Shown here: in pieces, positions 8,652 through 15,758 of the stretch | How the letters are laid out: each line of letters opens with the position of its first letter | Position numbering within the stretch: the stretch's first letter is position 1 | IMG/VR virus record: IMGVR_UViG_3300010375_000030 | Span: 1 to 41,635 of that record | DNA from: a virus | DNA: 41,635 nt | Direction: 5' to 3' (one strand) | The notes under the pieces: model-generated | The model's database searches: none | What the model saw: the letters and a program-made list of their open reading frames with translations, nothing else | What the model was told of the DNA's origin: nothing | Translations under genes and position numbers: made by a program

Positions 8652-9248
8652 ATGTCCGAGAAGCCACGCTATCCGACGCCGGCGAGCGGCGTAGCACCAC
8701 GAAAGCCACCGCCACGCGCGAGCACCGGGACCGAGCTGATCGGCGAGACGTTCGGAGAGCGTGAGCCCACGGCAGTCCGCGAGATCCGCGAGTCGAAGGA
8801 GGATCGCCAGCGGCTCGCCCGACTGTCACAGGGATACGACAAGCTGATCACCGAGACGCTCCCACAGCTGTCCTCGAAGATCGGTGAGACGCAGGTCGGG
8901 ATCGCCGAGGTCAAGGGCAACGTCGAGGGAATCCAAGGCGTCGTCGAGGCGATCAAGGAGATCAATGATCGGCAGACCGGCCTGCTCGATCGGCAGACTG
9001 GTCTGCTCGAAAAGGCGCTCGGTGCGCACGTCGACACGACGCTCTTGGTGAACCACGCGAATATCGACCTCGGGCGCAAGCGCGCGGAGACCGAGATGGG
9101 CGAGCAACAGGCGACGGCCGCACTCCAGCGCCAGGAGCTACAGCTCGCGTCGGCGCTCAAGCGAGACGCGATCCGCACGGCCATCAGCTGGCTATTCGGC
9201 GGCGCAGGGCTGACCGCAGCGATCGCGTATCTTGTGCAGCACTGCTAG
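8652..9248 (+). CDS. Coiled-coil protein with C-terminal membrane anchor
   Basis: 198 aa from the ATG at 8652. A Pro-rich N-terminus is followed by a long coiled coil (about residues 40-165) containing a tandem DRQTGLL repeat, then one C-terminal hydrophobic segment (about 175-195). This is the topology of XhlA/haemolysin-type lysis accessory proteins, although it is longer. It lies 1.3-2.2 kb before the candidate holin and endolysin, which supports a lysis or membrane-associated role. No enzymatic motif seen. Confidence 0.6.
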   Translation: MSEKPRYPTPASGVAPRKPPPRASTGTELIGETFGEREPTAVREIRESKEDRQRLARLSQGYDKLITETLPQLSSKIGETQVGIAEVKGNVEGIQGVVEAIKEINDRQTGLLDRQTGLLEKALGAHVDTTLLVNHANIDLGRKRAETEMGEQQATAALQRQELQLASALKRDAIRTAISWLFGGAGLTAAIAYLVQHC

Positions 9249-9266
9249 ATCGGCGACGCTCGGCGC

Positions 9267-9761
9267 ATGGCGCGCTACCAGTACGACGCATCTCCGCTGT
9301 CCAACGATCTGGCCACCGCGATCAACGAGCACTCGGCGGCGCTCGACAAGCTGATCGCTGCGGGCTCAGCGGTCCCATCGGTGGCATATGCCGACGGTAC
9401 CTTGACCGGCGTGGATCCAGTCGAGATGACAATCGTCATCCCAGATCACGCGACGCAGGATCTGGACTTCGTGTTGCCGTTCAAGGGTGAGCTGATCGAC
9501 GCGTACGTGAAGAAGATCACCGCGGCCGGCGGCTCGTTCGCGAACACGATCCAGGTCAAGACGGCGCTCGGCGCGGCCGTGATCACCGATGCGATGTCCC
9601 TCAACGGCGTCGCCCAGGGCGGGATCGTTCGGGCCGCGAATATCAGCGACACGGCAGGTGCGGCGGTCGTGAACGCCACCGGGGCGTTTCGCGTGACCCA
9701 GACGAAGGCCGGCGGCGACGCGTCGGCCCGCCTGCATCTTCGCTGGCTCGTGCGCGCCTGA
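9267..9761 (+). CDS. Virion decoration-like protein
   Basis: 164 aa. A helical N-terminus (residues 1-35) is followed by a compact beta domain containing DLDFVLPFKGELIDAYVKK and an I-x-V-K-T-A-x-G-A segment. I associate this pattern with small phage head-fibre or decoration proteins. No Shine-Dalgarno sequence; GACGCT lies 6 nt before the ATG. Assigned as structural with moderate confidence. Confidence 0.55.
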   Translation: MARYQYDASPLSNDLATAINEHSAALDKLIAAGSAVPSVAYADGTLTGVDPVEMTIVIPDHATQDLDFVLPFKGELIDAYVKKITAAGGSFANTIQVKTALGAAVITDAMSLNGVAQGGIVRAANISDTAGAAVVNATGAFRVTQTKAGGDASARLHLRWLVRA

Positions 9762-9769
9762 TCGCGTGA

Positions 9770-9775
9770 TAGCGT
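9770..9775 (+). promoter_or_regulatory. TAnnnT box (TAGCGT) before lipoprotein gene
   Basis: TAGCGT with a 6-nt spacer to the ATG at 9782 and no Shine-Dalgarno sequence. The same hexamer and spacing recur before 10592. Confidence 0.5.
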
Positions 9776-9781
9776 CGGCGC

Positions 9782-10126
9782 ATGCGTAACGCGCTGGTGC
9801 TCCTGTTTCTGGTCGCGTGTGCGGCCTCCACTCGTCAGAAAACGATCAACGCCACGTTGGCGGCTACCGATGCGGCCGCAGCTGCGTTCGTGACATGGGA
9901 CGCGCAGCACCAGATCGAGATCGCCAAGACGGCACCCGATCGACCGGCGGCCGAAGAGAAGCTGGCCGCGTGGCGCAAGACGGTCGACGTCGTCGAGCAC
10001 GCCACGATCGACCTCTACCGAGCCATCGCGATCGCTGCCGTCGCGAACGATGATCGCAGTGTGACCGCGATGCTCAAGCTCGCGGCCGACCTCGCAGCCA
10101 CCCTTAAGACAGTAGGAGTTCCGTGA
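9782..10126 (+). CDS. Small putative lipoprotein
   Basis: 114 aa. MRN then a hydrophobic run ending in the lipobox LVAC (Cys13), so export and lipidation by the host are likely. The mature part is a long Ala-rich helix. It lies before the lysis genes, where an outer spanin would be expected in a Gram-negative phage, but no paired inner spanin is evident. A surface-exclusion role is the alternative. Confidence 0.6.
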   Translation: MRNALVLLFLVACAASTRQKTINATLAATDAAAAAFVTWDAQHQIEIAKTAPDRPAAEEKLAAWRKTVDVVEHATIDLYRAIAIAAVANDDRSVTAMLKLAADLAATLKTVGVP

Positions 10127-10308
10127 TGCCGGAGATCGCAGCCGCTGCTATTAACCTGATCGCACAGATCGTCGCCATCGTCGAAGATGCGAACGCCGGC
10201 AGGCTCGACCCCCATGTGGCGCTCAGCCGGATCGAGGGGCTTCACGCCTCGCTGGCGGCGAACCGGGCCGCGGCCGATGCCATCGTCGACCAGCGATTCC
10301 CGCGCTAG
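10126..10308 (+). CDS. Small hypothetical helical protein
   Basis: 60 aa. AGTAGGAG upstream favours the ATG at 10126, which overlaps the upstream stop by one base, over a GTG at 10123. Ala-rich and amphipathic. Ends in a 4-nt overlap with an opposite-strand gene. Family not recognised. Confidence 0.5.
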   Translation: MPEIAAAAINLIAQIVAIVEDANAGRLDPHVALSRIEGLHASLAANRAAADAIVDQRFPR

Positions 10309-10532
10309 ATCGCGAGCACGTCGATCGCGTCGAGGCCGGCCACGTCGCGCTGCTCCTCGGCGGCAAGCTCTCGCTCGTTCATGACAACGCACACGATGTT
10401 GTTCGCGCGCTCGCGGGCAAACTGATCGATCGAGCCGGCGCCTGGCTTCGTGGCGACCCAGCCATCGCGGCGCAGGCCGTCAGCAACCATCTTCTCGATC
10501 AGGTCCCGGAGTGCTTTCTCGTTCGCGTTCAT
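10305..10532 (-). CDS. Small hypothetical protein on minus strand
   Basis: 75 aa, acidic and helical, with a plausible N-terminus (NANEKALRDLIEKMVADGL). It fills an otherwise non-coding stretch between two plus-strand blocks. Its ribosome site is poor. Plausible but unproven; if it is not real, 10309-10591 contains nothing else I can support except the box at 10580. Confidence 0.45.
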   Translation of the reverse strand: MNANEKALRDLIEKMVADGLRRDGWVATKPGAGSIDQFARERANNIVCVVMNERELAAEEQRDVAGLDAIDVLAI

Positions 10533-10579
10533 GACTAGAGGTTCGGCGAATCCCGCTACCTCTCCAGGTACGCCTCGGG

Positions 10580-10585
10580 TAGCGT
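10580..10585 (+). promoter_or_regulatory. TAnnnT box (TAGCGT) before holin candidate
   Basis: TAGCGT, then 6 nt (GGGGCG), then the ATG at 10592. Candidate leaderless promoter for the lysis pair. Confidence 0.5.
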
Positions 10586-10591
10586 GGGGCG

Positions 10592-10873
10592 ATGCCAGAC
10601 CCAGCCACGAGCACTACGACAACGTCGACGAGCGCCGGCGATCTAGGTCCCGGTCCCGCCATGACCGAGGCGACGACCACAACCACGGTCAAGCCCGGCC
10701 ACCAGACGACAGAGTTCTACCTCTCCGTACTCGTCGCCCTGCTCGGCGCGTTCATGGCGAGCGGTCTCGTCGCCGACGGATCGACCGCGATGCGGATCGC
10801 CGGCATGGCAATGGCCACGCTCGCGTCGCTCGGCTACACGGCGTCGCGTGCGTCCGTGAAAAAGGCGGCGTGA
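10592..10873 (+). CDS. Candidate holin
   Basis: 93 aa. A Thr/Ser-rich soluble N-terminus (about 40 aa) is followed by two hydrophobic segments (about 43-62 and 67-84) and a basic C-terminus (SRASVKKAA). Size, topology and position directly before the endolysin are those of a two-segment holin, which would make inner-membrane lesions to release the amidase. No family signature beyond topology. Its stop is 1 nt before the endolysin start. Confidence 0.65.
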   Translation: MPDPATSTTTTSTSAGDLGPGPAMTEATTTTTVKPGHQTTEFYLSVLVALLGAFMASGLVADGSTAMRIAGMAMATLASLGYTASRASVKKAA

Positions 10874-10874
10874 C

Positions 10875-11672
10875 ATGCCCGGCCTGCTCGTCAACGGCAA
10901 GGAGATCGAGGTCCCGTACGTTCGTGTCCTGAACGCGCGAGACGTCGGCTGGGCCCACCTGTCGCGCGAGGATGCGATCCCGAGGACGCGCGCACCGCAG
11001 ATGGGGATCCTTCACAAGACGAAGGCGGACGATCCCGAGAAGGTGATCGACTCGCTCGCCGGCGCGAAGCCCGACGAGTGCAAGATCGTGGCGGACTACT
11101 GGGCCAGCGATCCGAAACCGTCGGCCGCGCAGCTCGTCGTCAGCTGGGACTACGCGGTGTGTCTCGCCGATCTGTCGACGTGGTGCGCGTGGGACGCTCG
11201 CGCGGCGAATGCTCGCTCGTTCGGAATCGAGCACTACGAAGAAGCCGGCGGCCTCGTGCGCAGGCAGACGCTGATCAGCGGCGCGCTGATCATCAAGACC
11301 GCGTGCGGAGCGCTCGGGATCCAGTATCAGATCCCGACGTCATACAAGGCGCCGCTCTCGCGGTTCCGAGATGGCGGCTCGACGCTCGTCGGTCTCTTCG
11401 GTCATCGCGACGTCGACGACACGCGCAACCGGTGGGACCCCGGCGATGCGATCTTCTCACTGCACGCGTCACTCGGTGCGGAGCGCTTCGACTTCGAGAC
11501 AGGCGAGGACCTGACCGCGTGGCGCGAGCGACAGCGGTGGCTGAACACGCGCGGTCACAAGCTCGTCGTCGACGGAATCCCGGGACCGATGACGACGGCG
11601 GCGCTCAAGGCGGAAGGCTACCGCGACGGGATATGGGCGTTCGGTCTCGTCCGGTCGCGACCGACGAGCTAG
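10875..11672 (+). CDS. Endolysin: N-acetylmuramoyl-L-alanine amidase with peptidoglycan-binding domain
   Basis: 265 aa. Amidase_2/PGRP fold: GILHKT supplies the first zinc His (about H47), SFGIE the core strand, and GHRDV with WDPGD the second His (about H177) and Asp (about D188), so all three metal ligands are present. Residues about 210-248 (RQRWLNTRGHKLVVDG, then PGPMTTAAL) form a C-terminal PG_binding_1 domain. It cleaves the amide between muramic acid and the stem peptide. No signal peptide, so release depends on the adjacent holin. It converges with the minus-strand operon with a 4-nt overlap and no room for a terminator. Confidence 0.88.
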   Translation: MPGLLVNGKEIEVPYVRVLNARDVGWAHLSREDAIPRTRAPQMGILHKTKADDPEKVIDSLAGAKPDECKIVADYWASDPKPSAAQLVVSWDYAVCLADLSTWCAWDARAANARSFGIEHYEEAGGLVRRQTLISGALIIKTACGALGIQYQIPTSYKAPLSRFRDGGSTLVGLFGHRDVDDTRNRWDPGDAIFSLHASLGAERFDFETGEDLTAWRERQRWLNTRGHKLVVDGIPGPMTTAALKAEGYRDGIWAFGLVRSRPTS

Positions 11673-11920
11673 GACGCAGACGGGAACTCGGCCTCGATCA
11701 TGGCGCCGAGTCGGGTAATATCGGCGAGCACGCGCTCGAACTCTGCGAGCCGGTTCTCGTCTGGCACCAGGCCTAGCGTGAAGCCCAGTGCGCGAACTAG
11801 AACGTCGACGCCGTCGGTGATTGACGGCGTCCGGCTCGCTACCAACCTGACCGCCGCGACGGCGACAGGGTCGATTGTCTCGAACGCGGCCATCGCATCG
11901 TCGAAAGTGACAAGCGCCAT
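11669..11920 (-). CDS. Hypothetical protein, end of leftward operon
   Basis: 83 aa from an ATG preceded by AAGGAG (minus strand). Helical and acidic, no recognised domain. A longer in-frame extension upstream is Arg-rich shadow sequence and was not used. Confidence 0.6.
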   Translation of the reverse strand: MALVTFDDAMAAFETIDPVAVAAVRLVASRTPSITDGVDVLVRALGFTLGLVPDENRLAEFERVLADITRLGAMIEAEFPSAS

Positions 11921-11922
11921 GG

Positions 11923-12273
11923 CTAGCTCTCCTTGTTCTCGGTTGACGCGGTCGACGCGATCGCCGCGTGCGCGATCGCCTTCGATAGCGCACGGCCGAC
12001 GACCTTGGAGATCAAGATCCGATACATACCGCCGAGCCGCACGAACGCGTAGGTCAACCCGCGCCTGTCGTCGAGTCCGAGCAGATCCCCGGACACGAAC
12101 GCGCTCTCGATCGAGTCGCCGAACGTGTCGCCGGGCGTCGTCATGATCACCGTGAGCTGGACGATCACGGCGTTGTTCGCCTGTACGATCTTGTGCAGGC
12201 GCGTGACGCCCAGGAGATCGGGTAGGAGCGCGATCGCGCGCGTGAACAGCTCTTCGATCTTCGTCGGCGTCAT
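11923..12273 (-). CDS. Hypothetical protein
   Basis: 116 aa from an ATG preceded by GGAGG. Residues 40-60 are hydrophobic (AVIVQLTVIMTT) but too short for a confident membrane span. Gap of 2 nt to the next gene. Family not recognised. Confidence 0.6.
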   Translation of the reverse strand: MTPTKIEELFTRAIALLPDLLGVTRLHKIVQANNAVIVQLTVIMTTPGDTFGDSIESAFVSGDLLGLDDRRGLTYAFVRLGGMYRILISKVVGRALSKAIAHAAIASTASTENKES

Positions 12274-12557
12274 TGTGATCCTCCGTCGGTAGTGGTGCAT
12301 GGTGCGGCGCAGAACACGAAGGGGCATCGGCCCTCGACGACCTCACGATGCGCGAGCACACCGCACGCGTTCGTCCAGTCGTTCGCGATCTGCGCCATGG
12401 TCGCCGCGGTCGTGTCGTCGAAATCGATCAGCTCGCCGGTGCCCTGCGGTCCGCACGCCCAGATGAATTCGCATGTCCAGGAGCGCGGACCCTGCGGATC
12501 GGGTGGCGCCCCAAGGCACCCGACGAGCGCAAGCAGAAGCACGGCGCGCGTCGTCAT
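12270..12557 (-). CDS. Small Cys-containing lipoprotein
   Basis: 95 aa. MTTRAVLLLALVGC is a complete lipoprotein signal with the lipidation Cys at 14. The mature part has five further Cys, suggesting disulfides outside the cytoplasm. GAGGT precedes the ATG. It overlaps the next gene by 4 nt. A phage lipoprotein in a non-virion operon is a candidate superinfection-exclusion or host-surface factor. Confidence 0.65.
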   Translation of the reverse strand: MTTRAVLLLALVGCLGAPPDPQGPRSWTCEFIWACGPQGTGELIDFDDTTAATMAQIANDWTNACGVLAHREVVEGRCPFVFCAAPCTTTDGGSQ

Positions 12558-12760
12558 CGCCACACCTCGCGCCAGAACGCTTCGGTTTGCATCCTGTCGG
12601 TGTCGATCGCCTCGGGCTCCGGTGGCGCGATGGCGGCGGCGATCTTCTCTCTCAGGGACTGCCGTGCGCCGTACGCGCGACGCGGCTCGGGCTCGCGCAT
12701 CGACCAGCGATCGGCGAGCGGCTCGGCGTGGCGGCCAGCTCCTGCCCTGCGCCACCTCAC
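12554..12760 (-). CDS. Small hypothetical protein
   Basis: 68 aa. The GTG at 12760 overlaps the upstream stop (GTGA), implying translational coupling. Basic N-terminus, Pro/Glu-rich middle, acidic end. Not recognised. Confidence 0.45.
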   Translation of the reverse strand: MRWRRAGAGRHAEPLADRWSMREPEPRRAYGARQSLREKIAAAIAPPEPEAIDTDRMQTEAFWREVWR

Positions 12761-12969
12761 AGGATCGGCTCGTCCGTGTGGAGGCACATGACCTGCTCGG
12801 GCTTGCCGTCGACGAACAGGTCGCAGGCGCATTCGTTCGTGTCCTGGAAGTCGGTGCAGTCGTAGAAGTTGCAACCGATCTCCTTGCAGGTCTTCTCGCC
12901 GTCGTCGGGCTTGTCGACACCACAGGCTGCGAGCGTTGCGATGATCAGGGCGATGAGTTTGTTGCGCAT
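12757..12969 (-). CDS. Small Cys-rich lipoprotein
   Basis: 70 aa. Signal peptide MRNKLIALIIATLAAC has a lipobox (Cys16); the mature part carries seven more Cys in C-x4-C-x4-C-type spacing (CKEIGCNFYDC, ECAC). AAGGA precedes the ATG. Disulfide-rich lipoproteins are frequent in large-genome delta-group bacteria, so this could be host-acquired. Role unknown; see the lipoprotein finding. Confidence 0.65.
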   Translation of the reverse strand: MRNKLIALIIATLAACGVDKPDDGEKTCKEIGCNFYDCTDFQDTNECACDLFVDGKPEQVMCLHTDEPIL

Positions 12970-12982
12970 GATGATCCTTGTA

Positions 12983-12991
12983 TCGGTCGGT
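12983..12991 (-). repeat. Leader repeat TCGGTCGGT, copy 1
   Basis: Plus-strand TCGGTCGGT followed by CGTCG after 2 nt, located 14 nt upstream of the minus-strand start at 12969. Related copies precede 15219 and 17281. Confidence 0.4.
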
Positions 12992-13003
12992 CGCGTCGAT
13001 TGA

Positions 13004-13378
13004 TCAGTTGTTGGTGGGGTAGCTGGGGAAGTCGTTCGTCACGGACCACACGTCGAGAGAAAGGCGCCATCGGCCGATCGCGTCCTCCGGGATCGAGCAC
13101 CAGGCCGCGCCGTCCGTCGTCATGCGCATCCCGGTGACCACGACGGTCCCGACGATCACGTGTCCGTCGGTGGGCCGGCGCACACACGGAAGCTTGTCGG
13201 GCTTGAGCAGGCCTTCCTCGTCGCACCACATCGCGCACCACACGGTGTCACTCGGTCCCTCTCGGTCGTTGAGCGCGACCTCGACGTAGCCGCCGATCAC
13301 TGCCTGCATCGTTTCGAGTGACTCGCCGATCTCGGCACGTTCGGCGAGCTGGCCCGGGCGTTTGATCACGACGATCAT
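13004..13378 (-). CDS. DUF3846-like protein
   Basis: 124 aa. The N-terminus (MIVVIKRPG), the LETMQAVIGGYVEV helix-strand and the late GHVIVGTVVVTG segment are the pattern of DUF3846, a small protein family common on phages and plasmids with no established activity. The start overlaps the upstream stop as ATGA. Confidence 0.65.
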   Translation of the reverse strand: MIVVIKRPGQLAERAEIGESLETMQAVIGGYVEVALNDREGPSDTVWCAMWCDEEGLLKPDKLPCVRRPTDGHVIVGTVVVTGMRMTTDGAAWCSIPEDAIGRWRLSLDVWSVTNDFPSYPTNN

Positions 13379-13533
13379 CGACGTGCCAGCTCCTCGATCG
13401 CCTCGGCGACTCGCACGATGGAGTGGTCGATCTTGCGGAGGGTGTCGTTGATCTCGACGAGGAACGTCGAGATCCGACTGACTTGACTGTCGAGAATCCG
13501 CTCTAGACTCGCTGGTTCGTTTCGTTCGAACAT
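13375..13533 (-). CDS. Small coiled-coil protein
   Basis: 52 aa from an ATG preceded by GGAG. Predicted as one amphipathic helix (heptads from about residue 15). Coupled by ATGA to the DUF3846 gene. Not recognised. Confidence 0.5.
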   Translation of the reverse strand: MFERNEPASLERILDSQVSRISTFLVEINDTLRKIDHSIVRVAEAIEELARR

Positions 13534-13590
13534 GATCACTCCATGGGTGGATAGCGTTCTCATTCAGGTCGGGATCGCTACTTCCCGACG

Positions 13591-13619
13591 ACACACGGCG
13601 AGATGACGGCGCCGTGTGT
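13591..13619 (-). terminator. Perfect 10-bp hairpin between minus-strand genes
   Basis: ACACACGGCG, 9-nt loop, CGCCGTGTGT: a perfect inverted repeat just after the stop of the Toprim gene on the minus strand. Stable and GC-rich but without a T-tract, so it may be a pause, processing site or protein-binding site rather than an intrinsic terminator. Confidence 0.45.
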
Positions 13620-13635
13620 TTCGCCCACCCCTGGG

Positions 13636-14679
13636 CTACCGCGTTCGACGCGGATTCCTTTTCCTGGGCGATCGCCGCGGTTTTGCGTCGATCGCCTCAG
13701 CGGCGACGAGCAGCGACTCAAGGGTTGCGCGCTGGCGATCTTCCTCGACGATGACCAGTGCCATTTTCTCTGCGTCGACGATCTCCGAGATCGCTGCCTG
13801 AACCAGGCGGTTTAGCTCGCGCGGCGGAAGGGCGTCTAGTTCCCAGCTCTGGTCACCGTGACGAGCGATATAGCCGGCCGCACGCGAGTCGGTGATCTTG
13901 GCTGGGTTTGGTGGCGGGTTGAACGTCCGAATCTGCGCCATCGTCAAGGCGAGCTTGCGGACATCGATTCCATCACACCCGAACTCAACGAGCCGATCGC
14001 GTATGTCGCGAACCATGTCCTCGCCGCTCGGATCGTGGTCGCCCAGATAGAGCACGATCGGCAACACGTCGCCGTCGTCGGTTCGCCTCGCAATCGGCGA
14101 CACCTTGCCTTCACATGCTCCGCATCGACCATCACACTGATCGTCAGCGAACGCGCCGCAGTGGTCGCAGACGATCTCGATCTGCCACCCGCATGCGTCG
14201 ATGATCCGATCGGCCGCAGCCTTCATCGCGCTAGCCGAGCTATAGCCCTTGTTGACCATGAGCGTTACGTGGTTACGGGAAGCGATCGGCTCCAGCACGC
14301 CGGCGAGGGCTTGCTTCTCGACCCACAGCTCCACGTAGTGATCCTGTCCGCGCCAGCGTGGGAGACGGAAACCGCGAGCTGCTGCCCGCGCGATCTCGCC
14401 GATAGAGTTCCACTCAGAGGGTGAGTCGGGCTCGCGGCCGCGATCCTCAATCGCCGACCAGGAGACCAGGCCGGCGTATCGAGCGTCCGTGAGAAGCGAC
14501 GTCAGATTTTGGTAGCTGCGCGGTGTGTTCTCCAGCCACCCGCGCGCGACGAATTGATAGTAGACCTGGCGCGCGGTCAGTCGCTGGCCGTCGTACTCAT
14601 CAAGGATCGCATTGATACGTCGGATGCGTTCGAGTGAGTCGGCGCGGAAGTTCGTCGCGCGATACTGCTGGGTGGTCAC
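13636..14679 (-). CDS. Topo VI A/Spo11-like (Mini-A type) Toprim protein with zinc insertion
   Basis: 347 aa from a GTG overlapping the upstream stop. Residues 34-43 (LTARQVYYQF) match the winged-helix catalytic motif of Topo VI A/Spo11 (T-x-R-x-I-Y-Y; Tyr40/Tyr41 here). The Toprim half has the glutamate motif ELWVEK (E121) and the DxD motif LGDHDPSG (D214, D216) for Mg. Between them lies an insertion with CDHC, QC, RC and AC (Cys171-189), probably a zinc ribbon. The family makes or seals protein-linked double-strand breaks. No Topo VI B ATPase is seen, so it resembles the stand-alone Mini-A proteins described in mobile elements. It lies in the recombination operon with RecT and a nuclease. 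The fold call is strong; activity is unknown. Confidence 0.72.
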   Translation of the reverse strand: MTTQQYRATNFRADSLERIRRINAILDEYDGQRLTARQVYYQFVARGWLENTPRSYQNLTSLLTDARYAGLVSWSAIEDRGREPDSPSEWNSIGEIARAAARGFRLPRWRGQDHYVELWVEKQALAGVLEPIASRNHVTLMVNKGYSSASAMKAAADRIIDACGWQIEIVCDHCGAFADDQCDGRCGACEGKVSPIARRTDDGDVLPIVLYLGDHDPSGEDMVRDIRDRLVEFGCDGIDVRKLALTMAQIRTFNPPPNPAKITDSRAAGYIARHGDQSWELDALPPRELNRLVQAAISEIVDAEKMALVIVEEDRQRATLESLLVAAEAIDAKPRRSPRKRNPRRTR

Positions 14680-14882
14680 GACTTGCCCTCGGCGCGAGCG
14701 TTGAGGATCTCGGCGCAGCGAGCGCGGGCGTAGTGCGTCGTGCTGCCGTGGAGGTGGAGTTCTCCGAGAGCGGCACGGCACAGCGTCGCGACGGTATGAC
14801 CCGCGTACATCTCGATCGTGTTCACGCTGCCTAGCAGCTCGCGGATCTGCTCGTCGGTGATCGTCTCGCCGGTGAGCTTCAC
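14676..14882 (-). CDS. Small hypothetical protein
   Basis: 68 aa, GTG start overlapping the upstream stop. The N-terminus (TGETITDEQIRELL) is a common phage early-protein opening. Helical, no catalytic motif. Coupled to the Toprim gene by a GTGA overlap. Confidence 0.5.
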   Translation of the reverse strand: MKLTGETITDEQIRELLGSVNTIEMYAGHTVATLCRAALGELHLHGSTTHYARARCAEILNARAEGKS

Positions 14883-15016
14883 GACTGCACCGCCTTCGTG
14901 TGGTTCACTTCGATCACGACGACGCCAGTGTCGCGCCGCACGAGGGCGCGAGCGGACTGCACGTAGCCGGCACGGGCGAGACGCTCTGCCAGGCGAAGCT
15001 CGGCCGGCCGGGTCAC
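14879..15016 (-). CDS. Very small hypothetical protein
   Basis: 45 aa, GTG start overlapping the upstream stop. An Arg/Ala/Leu helix followed by a GVVVIEV strand. Kept because it fits the chain of coupled starts; otherwise weak. Confidence 0.4.
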   Translation of the reverse strand: MTRPAELRLAERLARAGYVQSARALVRRDTGVVVIEVNHTKAVQS

Positions 15017-15219
15017 GACGCACCCGATTCGGTGACCTGCGTGGCGATCGTGCGAATGCGGAACGTTGTGCCGCGCGTGAACCGCACCTTCAGCTCGGCA
15101 GGTGCGTCCTCGGCGTCGTCGCGGCACACGAACGGGCCGACTTCTTCACGGATGGTCCCGGTGTCGCGGTCGAGCGCGCGGGCGAAGTGTTCGACGGTCA
15201 TTTTCTCGGCGGTGATCAT
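15013..15219 (-). CDS. Small hypothetical protein
   Basis: 68 aa with AGGAG before its ATG; first gene of a four-gene coupled run ending with the Toprim gene. Mixed alpha/beta, not recognised. Confidence 0.5.
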   Translation of the reverse strand: MITAEKMTVEHFARALDRDTGTIREEVGPFVCRDDAEDAPAELKVRFTRGTTFRIRTIATQVTESGAS

Positions 15220-15243
15220 CTCGGTCTCCTGGGGTGGTGACTA

Positions 15244-15257
15244 CTGGTTCGGTCGGT
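15244..15257 (-). repeat. Leader repeat CTGGTTCGGTCGGT, copy 2
   Basis: 14 nt identical to 17290-17303, each just upstream of a minus-strand start codon. Possibly a promoter part, processing site or recombination boundary. Confidence 0.45.
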
Positions 15258-15287
15258 CTCGTCGTTCGTTCGGGTGTCGATGGGGTA

Positions 15288-15758
15288 TTACGCAGACTCC
15301 TTGCGATGGTTGGAGAGCGGGCACGCGTAACGATGCACCGGGGCGTTAGGTAGACCGCCGGTCGCTCCGCCGCTCGCGAGGCCATCAACGCGGTCGTAAT
15401 AGCCGCGGCGTGCCGCGAACTCGCCGTCCATCGCGTACTTGGCACATTCGCATCCTGGCTCGGCGAGCAGTGCGAGCGCGATCGCTGTATTGCGGTCCTC
15501 ACGCTCGGCGACCTTCTTGGCGTGCTCGATCTTCTCGACGGCCTCGCGCTTCTTAATCACCCTGCCCTTGCTTTTGCGCAGGGTCGACACGACCAGCTCC
15601 GTCTTTGAACCGCATGCCGAGCACGGAAACTGACACACGGCCTTCTCACGCAGCGCGCGACCAGACCTCGCCGACGTCGTGAGATCAAAGCTCGCGTGTT
15701 CGAGTCGAAGATTGTTGATGCGCCCACAGTACGAGCACGCGACCGCCACCGAGAGCAT
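15288..15758 (-). CDS. Zinc-ribbon hypothetical protein
   Basis: 156 aa from an ATG (a GTG 3 nt earlier is equally possible; GGAGG serves either). Cys pairs CSYC near the N-terminus and CSAC near residue 45, then a lysine-rich helix and CECAKY, suggesting one or two zinc sites. Likely nucleic-acid binding; family unknown. Overlaps the DUF6744-like gene. Confidence 0.55.
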   Translation of the reverse strand: MLSVAVACSYCGRINNLRLEHASFDLTTSARSGRALREKAVCQFPCSACGSKTELVVSTLRKSKGRVIKKREAVEKIEHAKKVAEREDRNTAIALALLAEPGCECAKYAMDGEFAARRGYYDRVDGLASGGATGGLPNAPVHRYACPLSNHRKESA

